This document shows positions 32,823-41,806 of a DNA stretch of 64,000 nucleotides, in pieces. The notes below the pieces were generated by a model. It worked only from the letters and a program-made list of their open reading frames with translations. It was not told the origin of the DNA and did not search any database. Source of the DNA: CAWANP01 sp963783445 (GTDB lineage Bacteria; Chloroflexota; Anaerolineae; JAAYZQ01). The translations under genes and the position numbers were made by a program. Location of the stretch: the NCBI GenBank assembly GCA_963783445.1, contig CAWANP010000008.1, positions 1-64,000 of the forward strand, in the 5' to 3' direction. Each line of letters starts with the position of its first letter. Position 1 is the stretch's first letter.

Positions 32823-34289
32823 ATGGCGTCTATTGAAACTCCCGACTGGGTCCGGGACGCGGTCTTTTACCAGATCTTTCCAGATCGGTTTGCCAGCAGC
32901 GCCCAGGTACCCAAACCATCCAACCTGGAGCCGTGGGACAGCCCGCCCACCGTCTTTGGCTTCAAGGGCGGCGATCTATTGGGCGTGGTCGAGCGCCTGG
33001 ACTACCTCCAAGAGCTGGGAGTCACGGCCATCTATTTCAATCCCATCTTTCAGTCCGCAGCCAACCACCGATATCACACCCACGACTACTATCAGGTGGA
33101 TCCCATTCTGGGTGGCAACGACGCCCTGCGGACGATGCTGGACGAGGCGTACCGGCGCGGGATGCGCGTGGTCCTCGACGGGGTCTTTAACCACGCCAGC
33201 CGGGGCTTCTTTCAGTTCCATCACATTCTGGAGAACGGGCCAGCCTCCCCCTATCTGGACTGGTTCATCGCCAACAACCACCCATTGCGCCCCTACCATT
33301 CGGAGAGGGGGCAACACGGCTATGAAGCCTGGTGGGGGCTGCCTGCCCTGCCGAAACTCAACACCTCTACGCCTGCCGTGCGCGAGTACCTGTTGGATGT
33401 GGCCTGTTATTGGATAGAGTTTGGTATCGATGGTTGGCGCCTGGACGTGCCGGCTGAAATCGACGATGATGACTTTTGGCGCGAGTTCCGCCGTCGCGTG
33501 AAGCGCATCAACCCAGAAGCCTACATCGTCGGCGAAATCTGGCACGATGCCGGACGCTGGCTGCAAGGCGACCAGTTCGACGCCGTGATGAACTACCCCT
33601 TGACCCGCGCCTGTCTGGGCTTCTTTGTGGGTGACAGGCTAAACCAAGAGGAGGTAGCCAAGTCCGGCTACCGGCATGTTGAAGCCTTGGATGCCCAAGC
33701 CTTTGCCGTAGAGATCGAGCGGATGTTGAGTCTCTACCCCCGCCCGATGACGGAGGTGCAGTTCAATCTACTGGGCAGCCACGACACACCCCGCTTCAGG
33801 ACGCTGGCCCAAGGGGACAACTCGGCCTACCGGCTGGCCACGTTGCTCCAGATGACCTATCCCGGCGCGCCAAGCATCTACTATGGCGACGAAATAGGCA
33901 TGGAGGGCGAGCACGATCCCGGCTGCCGGGGCGCGTTCCCCTGGGACGAGCAGGCATGGGACCAGGATCTGCGCGAGTACGTTCAGCGCTGTATTGCCCT
34001 GCGTAAGGCCCATCCCGCATTGCGGCGAGGTGATTTTGAGCACCTCTTTGCCGGACGCGGCATCGTGGCCTATGGCCGGCGGCTGGGACCCGAAACCCTG
34101 GTTGTGGCCTTGAACAGTGGCTGCCAGCCGGTGACGGTGGACCTGCCAGTGACAGGATACCTGGACGACGGCGCCGTCCTTCAGGATGTGTGGAGTGACG
34201 TGGTACTGCCGGTCGTCCGGGGGAGAATCGCCGGAGTGCAAGTGCCTGCCAGGGCTGGGATCGCGTTCGCGGCGAGGGACCAGGGTTGA
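32823..34289 (+). CDS. GH13 alpha-glucan hydrolase (neopullulanase/cyclomaltodextrinase-like)
   Basis: A 488-residue cytoplasmic GH13 enzyme. The N-terminus opens directly with the barrel (WVRDAVFYQIFPDRFA), without the N-terminal domain of classic neopullulanases. Region I is VVLDGVFNHAS; region II is GWRLDVPAE with nucleophile Asp208; region III is IVGEIWHDA with acid/base Glu238; region IV is LLGSHDTPR with Asp321. The FNPIFQSAANHRYHTHDYYQVDP stretch is like that of cyclomaltodextrinase-type (GH13_20) enzymes. It should degrade maltodextrins or cyclodextrins inside the cell. No signal peptide is seen. A CBM48 protein lies 7 kb away but a link is not demonstrated. Confidence 0.92.
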   Translation: MASIETPDWVRDAVFYQIFPDRFASSAQVPKPSNLEPWDSPPTVFGFKGGDLLGVVERLDYLQELGVTAIYFNPIFQSAANHRYHTHDYYQVDPILGGNDALRTMLDEAYRRGMRVVLDGVFNHASRGFFQFHHILENGPASPYLDWFIANNHPLRPYHSERGQHGYEAWWGLPALPKLNTSTPAVREYLLDVACYWIEFGIDGWRLDVPAEIDDDDFWREFRRRVKRINPEAYIVGEIWHDAGRWLQGDQFDAVMNYPLTRACLGFFVGDRLNQEEVAKSGYRHVEALDAQAFAVEIERMLSLYPRPMTEVQFNLLGSHDTPRFRTLAQGDNSAYRLATLLQMTYPGAPSIYYGDEIGMEGEHDPGCRGAFPWDEQAWDQDLREYVQRCIALRKAHPALRRGDFEHLFAGRGIVAYGRRLGPETLVVALNSGCQPVTVDLPVTGYLDDGAVLQDVWSDVVLPVVRGRIAGVQVPARAGIAFAARDQG

Positions 34290-34327
34290 GATAGAAATCT
34301 TCCGCAGCAAGTGCCTACGGGGGCGCG

Positions 34328-35101
34328 CTACCATTCCAGGAGTTCGCGCAGCTCCCTGGCCCGTACCCGGCTCAGATCTATCTCCGCACCACTGGTCAGT
34401 CGAAGGATGTGGCTACCCTTGAACCAGGGGATCACTTCTTGCACCCGATCCAGGTTGACGATGGCCGAGCGATGGGCGCGGAAAAAGTGGACTGGGTCCA
34501 GGCGGACCTCCAGTTCGGCCAAGGTGCGACGGATCGGGTAGGTCTGATCTCCCGCGTGAACAAGGACCTGCTCTTCCTGAATGTCAATCCAATCCACCTC
34601 GCCCACATCCAGCACCCGAATCCGATCCCGATCGCGCAACGCCAAGCGGGTCAGGTACCTCCCCTGGGCCGCCATGCTTTCCAGCAGCGGACGGAACTGC
34701 GTCGCAAAGCGATCCGCAGAGGGCGCACCGAGCTTGTGAGCCTCGGCGGGGGAATGCTTGGTCCGGCTGATGGCTTCCCGCAACCTCTGCTGGCTGAACG
34801 GCTTGAGCAGATAGTCGAGAGCCTGGATCTCGAAGGCGCGGATGGCATACTGGTCGTAGGCAGTGACAAAGATGATGGCTGGCGGGTGATCCAGCGCCTC
34901 GATGACACCAAAGCCGTCAAGGCCCGGCATCTGCACGTCGAGCAGCACCAGATCCGGCGACAGGCGCTCGATCATTTCCACCGCCTGCAGGCCATCCTCA
35001 GCCTCGCCGATGACCTCGACCGATTCAGTATCTGCCAATAGGCGGCGCAAGCGCTCGCGTGCGGGTTTTTCATCATCAACGATCAACGTTCGTATCGACA
35101 C
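34328..35101 (-). CDS. LytTR-family response regulator (LytR/AlgR type)
   Basis: A 257-residue two-domain response regulator. The receiver has the acidic pair DDE near residue 8, the phosphorylation site LVLLDVQMPGLDGF and the KP motif in LLKPFSQQ. The C-terminal LytTR DNA-binding domain includes VGEVDWIDIQEEQVLVHAG, RRTLAELEVRLDP and FFRAHRSAIVNLDRV. I prefer the GTG at 35101, preceded by GGAG at 6 nt, to a TTG at 35113. It ends a three-gene set with the LytS-like kinase and a small membrane protein. Such pairs control cell-wall, competence or extracellular functions; targets are not evident. It converges on the GH13 gene. Confidence 0.9.
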   Translation of the reverse strand: MSIRTLIVDDEKPARERLRRLLADTESVEVIGEAEDGLQAVEMIERLSPDLVLLDVQMPGLDGFGVIEALDHPPAIIFVTAYDQYAIRAFEIQALDYLLKPFSQQRLREAISRTKHSPAEAHKLGAPSADRFATQFRPLLESMAAQGRYLTRLALRDRDRIRVLDVGEVDWIDIQEEQVLVHAGDQTYPIRRTLAELEVRLDPVHFFRAHRSAIVNLDRVQEVIPWFKGSHILRLTSGAEIDLSRVRARELRELLEW

Positions 35102-35116
35102 CTCTTGCTCCAATCC

Positions 35117-35443
35117 CTAGTCCTGGTGTGCTCGCTGACCGGCTGCCCCGGTGACTAACACCAAGGCGGCCGGGAGTATCAGATTGAGCGCCATTAGGAT
35201 GGGGTAGGGCGACCAGCCCAGCAGGGCCACCTCCGCCATATGCACTCCTAGTCCTACGAGTCCTCCCACCAGGATCTCTCGCCGGTCAGACCATCGGTAG
35301 CCGACAATCAGTAGGATCGCATAGAAGAGAGTTCCGATCAGAGGCCCATTTGTGCGCGCCAGGAATAGGAACAGTACGTTTGTCGCTACCAGTGCCACCA
35401 GCAATGTCCGGCCAGTCCAGACCCACCGCTGCCCCGAGTCCAC
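35117..35443 (-). CDS. Small integral membrane protein between kinase and regulator genes
   Basis: A 108-residue hydrophobic protein with about three or four membrane segments (LLVALVATNVLFLFLA, LIGTLFYAILLIVGY, ILVGGLVGLGVHMAEVALLG, ILMALNLILPAALVLVTG). No known family is recognised. It starts with GTG immediately after the kinase stop (TGAGTG) and ends a few bases before the regulator start, so it is surely co-expressed with the two-component pair and may be a sensor accessory or target. Function unknown. Confidence 0.7.
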   Translation of the reverse strand: MDSGQRWVWTGRTLLVALVATNVLFLFLARTNGPLIGTLFYAILLIVGYRWSDRREILVGGLVGLGVHMAEVALLGWSPYPILMALNLILPAALVLVTGAAGQRAHQD

Positions 35444-36502
35444 TCACATCCTCTTTGCGACCGGGACCCTGATGGTAACTACCGTTCCATGTGGTTCGTT
35501 GTCCCGAATGGTGAGCCCGTGTTTCTCCCCATATACCAAGCGCAGGCGCTCGTCCACGTTCCGCAGACCATGCCCAGATCCTTTGCCGACCTTGTGGCTT
35601 CTGGGCATGCCTGGTCCCTGGTCTGTGATGTTGATCTCCAGCTCGTCGCCGTCCAGTTCGACGCGAATGCCCACATCGATGTTACCATTGGCCCCGCTGC
35701 CATGCTGGACTGCATTCTCCATCAGAGGCTGGAGAACCAGACCGGGGATCAGCACACCCAGAGCCTCCGGGTCGATCGCCCGGCTGACCCGCAACCGCTT
35801 CCCGAAGCGGGCTTGCTCGATCTCCAGATAGTTGTCCAGGAAAGACAGGCTTTCCTCCAGGGGTACCCACCCCCGCTCGCTGCCGTTCAGCACGTAGCGA
35901 AACATCTCAGCCAGCCGCTCGACCGTGTCCTCGGCCTTGTCAGAGTCCGTATGGATCAGTTGGGCGATCGTATTCAACGTGTTAAAGAGAAAATGGGGGT
36001 TGACCTGGGCTCTCAGTGCCCGTAGCTCCGCCTCTGTAGCCAGCGCCCGGAGCTGCGCCTCCTGGCTCTCCTTCTCCTGCAACCGCCGGAAGTAGCGCAA
36101 CGCCAGCTCGGTGCCATGGATGATGGGAAAAGCGAGCGCCATGCCGACCACCGGGATCCAGGCTGCCCAAGGGGCAAGCTCGAAGCCAAAGACGCTGCTG
36201 GAGACGAAGAGAGTAACCATTACCCCGAGGACGTGGTCAACGAGAGTGAGGGTCATTTCCAGGCCCAGGCGCAGCCAGTCCCAGGACAGGGCCTCCAGGT
36301 GGGGGTGGAGCAGCCTCTGATCCAGCCAGGAGAACAGGCAGATGGTGCCGCTCATGGCCAAGCCGGTGACGAAGGAGACCGGCCAGTTCCTTGTGGCATA
36401 GCCGACACCCAGGGCAAAGGCGAGCGCGGGCAAGCCGAACTCTGTCAGCACGCGCAGGGCAGCGGAATCCTGCCATTGGCCACCACCTGTCTGCTCTTCC
36501 AC
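35444..36502 (-). CDS. LytS-like sensor histidine kinase
   Basis: A membrane histidine kinase of about 352 residues. The N-terminal part has four or so membrane segments (LPALAFALGVGYA, FVTGLAMSGTICLF, LGVMVTLFVSSSVFG, WIPVVGMALAFPII); a His_kinase domain follows with LRAQVNPHFLFNTLNTIAQLI (phospho-accepting His in NPHFLFN), then an HATPase domain with VLQPLMENAVQHG, ITDQGPGM and GHGLRNVDERL. I place the start at the GTG 36502, which has AAGGAG 6 nt upstream, because an upstream frame to 36562 would overlap the promoter. It pairs with the LytTR regulator downstream. Confidence 0.88.
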   Translation of the reverse strand: MEEQTGGGQWQDSAALRVLTEFGLPALAFALGVGYATRNWPVSFVTGLAMSGTICLFSWLDQRLLHPHLEALSWDWLRLGLEMTLTLVDHVLGVMVTLFVSSSVFGFELAPWAAWIPVVGMALAFPIIHGTELALRYFRRLQEKESQEAQLRALATEAELRALRAQVNPHFLFNTLNTIAQLIHTDSDKAEDTVERLAEMFRYVLNGSERGWVPLEESLSFLDNYLEIEQARFGKRLRVSRAIDPEALGVLIPGLVLQPLMENAVQHGSGANGNIDVGIRVELDGDELEINITDQGPGMPRSHKVGKGSGHGLRNVDERLRLVYGEKHGLTIRDNEPHGTVVTIRVPVAKRM

Positions 36503-36533
36503 TGAAAACTCCTTCACGCCAACCGTCCGTCCT

Positions 36534-36562
36534 ATCATATACTCAATCCGGCGGGCTGGCAA
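36534..36562 (-). promoter_or_regulatory. Promoter of the two-component operon
   Basis: TTGCCA (36562-36557), 17-bp spacer, TATGAT (36539-36534) on the minus strand. Its location argues for the shorter kinase start. Confidence 0.6.
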
Positions 36563-36628
36563 GTCAAACTTCTGGACAGCGGTTGTTGAATCCCCAGCCA
36601 GGCAGCATAGGTGATGGATGAAGCTCCC

Positions 36629-37366
36629 TCACACCGAGGCTGTCCCGTCGACGGGCCGGAGACGGTGGCTCAAGGCTAGCCAGCCCACGACCAGAGCCAG
36701 AGCGATGAGCCAGGCCAGCCTGCCCAGCAGACCACCCTCAGGTCCGTAGCTGCCTCCCGTCACCAGCGTACTGCCAACCGCTTGCTGTGTCACCAGGCCC
36801 CCTAGGTCAAACCCGCTGACGGGAAAGCCCACTACCGGTCCCTGAAAAGCGTTCCAGCCAAAATGCACGGCAAACGGCAGCCATATGCGCCCGCTCCACA
36901 GGAAGGCGATCCCGTACAGCAGCCCGTCCAGCCCATTCCCAAAAACCGACAGCACCGAAGCACTTGGATTCCCGGCGTGCGCCAGACCAAAGAGAGCAGC
37001 CATGACACCCAGGGCCAGCCAGGACCTGCGGAATAGGAGGGCCAATCCACCCAGCATGAGACCGCGGAAGATAAACTCCTCCTCGAAGGCAAAGGCGGCA
37101 CGTTTCAGGAGTTCAGCCCAGAAACCTACGTCAGGAGGGTGCAGGCCATCGACCCGCAGCAGGCCGAGCATCCAGCCCACGACAAAGATACCGACCATGA
37201 CCAGGCCGCTAATCAGGAGCCCAACGCCCAGGTCGCACAGGGTCCACACGTCGAAACGCAACCCCAGCCCTTCCCACCAAGGAATCTGGGTTCTGCGCCA
37301 ATGCTGCACGGCCACGAAGCCGCAGCCCATGGAAATCACGACCATCGGAGCTATAATCCAGAACAC
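36629..37366 (-). CDS. CPBP-family intramembrane metalloprotease
   Basis: A 245-residue multi-pass membrane protein of the CAAX protease/bacteriocin-processing (CPBP, Abi) family. The diagnostic motifs are FEEEFIFRGLM (catalytic EE...R), FGLAHAGNP and VHFGWNAFQGP. About seven membrane segments are visible. Family members cut membrane-embedded substrates or act in bacteriocin self-immunity. I choose the GTG at 37366 with AAAGGGGG upstream; a TTG at 37384 is in frame. It lies on the same strand as the DUF6064 gene upstream (74 bp gap). Substrate unknown. Confidence 0.85.
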   Translation of the reverse strand: MFWIIAPMVVISMGCGFVAVQHWRRTQIPWWEGLGLRFDVWTLCDLGVGLLISGLVMVGIFVVGWMLGLLRVDGLHPPDVGFWAELLKRAAFAFEEEFIFRGLMLGGLALLFRRSWLALGVMAALFGLAHAGNPSASVLSVFGNGLDGLLYGIAFLWSGRIWLPFAVHFGWNAFQGPVVGFPVSGFDLGGLVTQQAVGSTLVTGGSYGPEGGLLGRLAWLIALALVVGWLALSHRLRPVDGTASV

Positions 37367-37440
37367 GTTTTTCCCCCTTTCCAAGCGTGCAACCTGGCGT
37401 GCGGATCCTCAGACTCCCAACGTGCTGAGAAGGGTCGTCG

Positions 37441-38112
37441 CTAGTCGGCCCCTCGGTGCTCCACGAGGTGTACCACGTGGAGGCTCGATGGTCGAAGGCG
37501 CCAGTATCTGATTAGCACCACCAGAGCGTATACGCCTGCTGCGAACAGGATGCAGTCCTCATAACAGTCCAGAACGCCAAAGCATTTGGGCAAGCCCATC
37601 AGGGCCCAGGGCAACAAGAAGACATAGACCTTCTTGTCCACTATGGGTGCTGCCGCGGCGACCAAGGCCAGGGCAAACACCGTCAGCGGGCAGGGGAACA
37701 TGGGCATCAGCCTCCGTGGGTATAGGTGCCCCAGAGGCCATCCGAGCAGAGGGTAGAGGAAAGCGAGGGCGATCCAAGAGACCGTCAATACCTTCCGCCA
37801 TCTCTCCTCCGGCAGCCGGAAGTGGGTCCTCTTGGTCCGGACATCCGCGGCGAACAGGATAGCCACGATGATGAATAGCGGGGCTCCGGTGAACATAGAA
37901 ACCGGATTCCCCAGGAAGACCAGGAAAAACGCGATGCCATTCCAGGCGAAGGCAAAGGATAGGAACACCTTCATCAGGATATCAGTTTTCGTGCCTGGCC
38001 TGGCAAACACCCGGTACGTCAAGAACGCCGCTATGGCAGCCAGGAGCAGTTGCAGTGGCCACGTACCCTCGTTGTACACACTCACCTGGGTCCAGAATGC
38101 TTCGGTACTCAT
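37441..38112 (-). CDS. DUF6064-like membrane protein
   Basis: A 223-residue protein with about seven hydrophobic segments. The central region MPMFPCPLTVFALALV and the following LPWALMGLPKCFGVLDCYEDCILFAAG resemble the DUF6064 family, whose role is unknown. The ATG has AAGGAGG upstream. It is probably transcribed together with the CPBP protease downstream. No catalytic residues can be named. Confidence 0.7.
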   Translation of the reverse strand: MSTEAFWTQVSVYNEGTWPLQLLLAAIAAFLTYRVFARPGTKTDILMKVFLSFAFAWNGIAFFLVFLGNPVSMFTGAPLFIIVAILFAADVRTKRTHFRLPEERWRKVLTVSWIALAFLYPLLGWPLGHLYPRRLMPMFPCPLTVFALALVAAAAPIVDKKVYVFLLPWALMGLPKCFGVLDCYEDCILFAAGVYALVVLIRYWRLRPSSLHVVHLVEHRGAD

Positions 38113-38315
38113 TGCTGTGCCTCCTTCACTGTGCTCTCATAGTACCAGATTGGGAGAGCAGTAGCAATGGTTTTCCGGCAAACAGTCGGGACTGGCGGGT
38201 GAACGGTCGAGGAGAAAGCGCCAAACGTGGGATCTCTGCCAGCGGTCACTTGACGCCATCACATTTGTGGCCTATATTTGTCTCTGCTCTACGTTAATCC
38301 AGGGCAGGAGATTCC

Positions 38316-39548
38316 TTGGCTGGTTCCAGTAGATTGCACAGCATCAAGCGCCTCATCGCCGAGTACCCCCGCCAGTTCTGGCTGCTCTTCGCCGGCATGC
38401 TCATCAGCGCAGTCGGCGGCAGTATGGTCTGGCCATTCCTGACGATCATTGTCCGGCAGCGTTTGGACATTCCCCTGACGATGGTCGGCCTGTTGCTGGC
38501 GCTCAACTCAGCCTCTGCGTTGGTCGCGACCCTGATCGCCGGTCCTGTGGCCGATCGCCTCGGTCGCAAGGGCGTCATGGTTTTCAGCTTGTTCGCCAGT
38601 ACCCTCATCTATGTGGCCATGAGCCAGGCCAGCAGCCTGCCGGCTTGGGCCATTCTGATGGTGGCCAACGGGGCGCTCAACCCCTTGTTCCGCGTTGGAA
38701 GCGACGCAATGGTGGCCGACCTGCTGCCGCCCGAGCAGAGATCGGGCGCCTACGCCTTGATCCGCATGAGTAACAACGTGGGGATTGCCGTTGGTCCAGC
38801 GGTTGGAGGATTCCTGGCCGCCGTTTCCTATGACTGGGCCTTTTATGCCGCGGCTGCGGCGTCGGCCGCATTTGGCCTGCTCGTCCTGTTCTTTGTCACC
38901 GAGACACTCCCCTCGCCGCAGGAGGAACAGGGTGAGAGCGAGACCAGCGGGGGCTATGGTCGCCTATTGCGCGACAGGCGATTCCTGGCTTTCTGTGCTG
39001 TCACGACGCTGGCCATCGTGCCTTCAGCCCTCGTGTTTGTGCTGCTGCCGGTCTATGGCAAGGAGCAATACGGTGTGGTGGAAAGCCAGTACGGTTTTGT
39101 GATGGCGACCAACGCGGCCATGGTGGTCCTGTTCCAGTATGCCGTCACCAAAAGAACCAAACAGTACCCTGCCCTTCCAGTCATGGCCGCCGGGGCCGTT
39201 CTTTATGCTCTGGGGGTGGGAAGCATCGCACTGGGTACCGGATTCGTGCATTTTCTGCTGAGCATGGTCGTGATTACCATCGGCGAAATGCTCCTGATCC
39301 CGACCGGCACGACGCTGGCGGCCAACCTTTCCCCTCCCGACATGCGGGGACGGTATATGGGCTTCTACGGCCTCACCTGGCGGCTGGGCATCGGCCTTGG
39401 CCCGGTGATCGGGGGCTTCCTCAACGACCAGATCGGGCCAGCCGCCATTTGGTATGGTGGCCTGATCGCCGGCCTGGCTGCGGGGGTGGGCTATCTGCTA
39501 CTGGGGTGGCTGACACGGGGCAAGAAACATGGGGAGCCTGCAAGCTGA
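38316..39548 (+). CDS. Major facilitator superfamily transporter
   Basis: A 410-residue MFS protein with 12 predicted membrane segments. The conserved loop 2-3 motif reads GPVADRLGRKGVMVF, and the second half has a weaker version. The central loop (LPSPQEEQGESETSGGYGRLL) separates the two halves. It belongs to the drug/proton antiporter type by overall look; no substrate can be named. The start is TTG with GCAGGAG 6 nt upstream. It is divergent from the DUF6064 gene and is probably a single-gene unit. Confidence 0.85.
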   Translation: MAGSSRLHSIKRLIAEYPRQFWLLFAGMLISAVGGSMVWPFLTIIVRQRLDIPLTMVGLLLALNSASALVATLIAGPVADRLGRKGVMVFSLFASTLIYVAMSQASSLPAWAILMVANGALNPLFRVGSDAMVADLLPPEQRSGAYALIRMSNNVGIAVGPAVGGFLAAVSYDWAFYAAAAASAAFGLLVLFFVTETLPSPQEEQGESETSGGYGRLLRDRRFLAFCAVTTLAIVPSALVFVLLPVYGKEQYGVVESQYGFVMATNAAMVVLFQYAVTKRTKQYPALPVMAAGAVLYALGVGSIALGTGFVHFLLSMVVITIGEMLLIPTGTTLAANLSPPDMRGRYMGFYGLTWRLGIGLGPVIGGFLNDQIGPAAIWYGGLIAGLAAGVGYLLLGWLTRGKKHGEPAS

Positions 39549-39709
39549 GGCTTTGGACGATGGCCTCCAAAAAACCCAGCCAAGCTGGCGTCCGGCATTC
39601 CAGGAGCGACTCAGCGAGGAGGCTTGCCCCACTATGTCTCAAGCATGCAGAAGAGCGCCGCCTGTCCAAGACAGACAGCGCCCTCCAACTGCTTCCGGGC
39701 GGTCGAACC

Positions 39710-40210
39710 CTACTCTACCTCAAAGAAGCGATTGTGTCGCGCTCCACAGATAGGGCACCTGTCCGGCGCTTCGCCATAGACCGTATTGCCGCAGACGTCA
39801 CAGACAAAGATCCGCTCTTCTGACAGATCCTTGCCGGCCTTCACGGCAGCCAGGGCCTCGATGTACAGGTTGTAGTGGATCTCCTCGACGTCCAGGGCGT
39901 TCTTGAAGGAATTCGCAGCCTTCCTGTCGCCCTGTTCTTCAGCCTGGGCCAGATAGGGCGGATACATCTCCTGGAATTCAAAGCCTTCGCCGTCAGCGGC
40001 CGCCTGCAGGTTTTCAGCGGTATCCTTGATGCCGCCCATGGCCCGCAGGTGGGCCATGGCGTGGACGGTCTCCGCCCCGGCCGCCGCGCGAAAGAGCTTG
40101 GCGACCTGAGGGTAGCCATCAGCCTCTGCTTTCTTGGCAAAAGCCAGATACTTTCGATTGGCCTGGCTCTCGCCGGCAAAGGCATCCTGGAGATTTTCGA
40201 TCGTTGCCAT
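39710..40210 (-). CDS. Rubrerythrin
   Basis: A 166-residue rubrerythrin: ferritin-like di-iron domain (LQDAFAGESQANRKYLAFAKKA, GAETVHAMAHLRAM, LDVEEIHYNLYIEAL, with the expected Glu and His ligands) followed by a rubredoxin-like FeS4 domain (CDVCGNTVYGEAPDRCPICG). It reduces hydrogen peroxide in anaerobes. The start at 40210 has AAAGGA at 8-9 nt; an ATG at 40216 is also in frame but too close. It lies 44 bp downstream of the rubredoxin-GltB2 gene and probably shares its promoter, giving an oxidative-stress pair in which the fused rubredoxin might supply electrons (inference). Confidence 0.93.
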   Translation of the reverse strand: MATIENLQDAFAGESQANRKYLAFAKKAEADGYPQVAKLFRAAAGAETVHAMAHLRAMGGIKDTAENLQAAADGEGFEFQEMYPPYLAQAEEQGDRKAANSFKNALDVEEIHYNLYIEALAAVKAGKDLSEERIFVCDVCGNTVYGEAPDRCPICGARHNRFFEVE

Positions 40211-40254
40211 AGTCATTGTCCTTTCTTCCGAGTTTTGTACCGAACCCCCAGGCC

Positions 40255-41667
40255 CTAGACGTGTTCTATGGCCGTATGGTTCGAGATCTCTGAGTTTGTC
40301 GTACAGAGGTCTGAGATCGATAAGTCGTGCACATCACTGTGGCCGGTCAGCCGGGCAAAGGTCTCGAGTTCCGCTGTGGATACCCTCAGAAACCTCTCCA
40401 GCCGCCCCGCCGCTGCCTCAATGTCCACCCTTGCCCGCAATTCGGGGTCCTGTGTGGCGATGCCCACAGGGCATCTGCCCGTATGGCAGAGCCTGTACTG
40501 CTGGCAGCCCGCAGCCATCATGGCCGCTGTGCCAATCGCAATGCCGTCGGCCCCCAACGCCAGCGCTTTGGCAAAGTCGGGCGAGATCCGCAGACCGCCC
40601 GTAATCAGCAGGGACACGCCCTCCACCCCGTTTCGATCCAGGTACTCCCTGGCCCGGCAGAGGGCAAACACTGTCGGAACAGAGGTATTGCTCTTCACGA
40701 ACCTGGGCGCCGCGCCCGTCGCTCCCGGCCGGCCGTCGATGGTAATAAAATCCGGGCCGGCAAATAGCGCTACCTCCAGATCATCTTCTACGTTGCCGGC
40801 AGCGAACTTGATCCCGATCGGTTTGCCCCCGGACTTGGCACGGAGCCAATCCACCCTCTTTCTGAGATCGTGCTTGTCCTTGATGTCCGGGAAATGAGAG
40901 GGGCTGATGATATCGAAACCCTGAGGAAAGCCCCGGATGGCGGCGATCTCGGCGGTCACTTTTTCGGCTGGCAGGTGGCCGCCCATGCCGGGCTTCGCGC
41001 TCTGCCCTATCTTGATCTCGATGGCATCCACGCGCTGCAGGTACTCGTCCGTCACGCTGTAGCGGTTGGGGACGTATTCAAAAACGTATTTGTAGGCACT
41101 CGCCAACGATTCGTCCAGAATGCCACCTTCGCCCGAGCACATGGCGGTCTTGACTGCGGCACTGCCCCTGGCCAGTGCCACCTTGATCTCCTTCGAAAGC
41201 GCGCCAAAGGACATGTGGGTGACATAGATGGGGGATTCAATCACCAGCGGGTGCTCCGCCCTGGGTCCAATGATGGTCTGGGTATTGACCGCATCCTCCT
41301 CATTGAGCGGCAGTCTGGCCAGTTGGGCGCCCTTGATCAGCAGATCGTCCCAGGAAATGACAGGCGCCGGGGTCCGCATGGGCTCAATGATTGACTCCCC
41401 ACTGGTGGCCATCTGGTGGATGGCAGCCATATAGACTTCCTGCTCGTCGCCCTTGCGGGTCCATTCCCCCGGAAATCCGGTGGCGGCCGTTGTTTCCGGT
41501 GCTGGCGGCTGGGCTTGAACAGGTGACGCCGGCTGGATGAGACGAAAGTCCGACTTGTCTGCGCCACAGGCAGGGCACTCCCACTCATCACCCAGTTCGT
41601 CCCAGGAAATTCCCTCCAACTCTTCATCATAGATGAAGCCACAGACGTCACATTCGTAGACAGCCAT
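40255..41667 (-). CDS. Rubredoxin fused to an FMN-dependent glutamate synthase-like domain
   Basis: A 470-residue fusion. Residues 1-45 are a rubredoxin (Cys6, Cys9, Cys31, Cys34; CDVCGFIYDE and CPACGADKSDF). After a Pro/Ala linker, residues about 85-460 are the FMN-binding GltB2-type domain: ESPIYVTHMSFGALSKEIK, CSGEGGILDE, KIGQSAKPGMGGHLP, SPSHFPDIKDKHDL, FITIDGRPGATGAAP and the CHTGRCPVGIATQDP Cys cluster for the Fe-S centre. It lacks glutaminase and NADPH modules. Stand-alone GltB2 proteins occur in anaerobic archaea and bacteria; electron donor and true reaction are unsettled. It is followed by rubrerythrin. Confidence 0.9.
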   Translation of the reverse strand: MAVYECDVCGFIYDEELEGISWDELGDEWECPACGADKSDFRLIQPASPVQAQPPAPETTAATGFPGEWTRKGDEQEVYMAAIHQMATSGESIIEPMRTPAPVISWDDLLIKGAQLARLPLNEEDAVNTQTIIGPRAEHPLVIESPIYVTHMSFGALSKEIKVALARGSAAVKTAMCSGEGGILDESLASAYKYVFEYVPNRYSVTDEYLQRVDAIEIKIGQSAKPGMGGHLPAEKVTAEIAAIRGFPQGFDIISPSHFPDIKDKHDLRKRVDWLRAKSGGKPIGIKFAAGNVEDDLEVALFAGPDFITIDGRPGATGAAPRFVKSNTSVPTVFALCRAREYLDRNGVEGVSLLITGGLRISPDFAKALALGADGIAIGTAAMMAAGCQQYRLCHTGRCPVGIATQDPELRARVDIEAAAGRLERFLRVSTAELETFARLTGHSDVHDLSISDLCTTNSEISNHTAIEHV

Positions 41668-41777
41668 GTCAACGGTACCCTTCTCTCAATAGAAGCCTGA
41701 CAGCTCGTCCTGTCGCGACCAGCCTGGTGAGTGTCGATACAATCACGTACGACAGAACGGGGAATCATCTGCGGAGG

Positions 41778-41806
41778 ATTATACAACAGGGGAAACCAAA
41801 TGTCAA
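41778..41806 (-). promoter_or_regulatory. Consensus promoter of the rubredoxin-GltB2/rubrerythrin operon
   Basis: TTGACA (41806-41801), 17-bp spacer, TATAAT (41783-41778): a perfect sigma-70 consensus on the minus strand, with a leader of about 100 nt. Confidence 0.9.
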
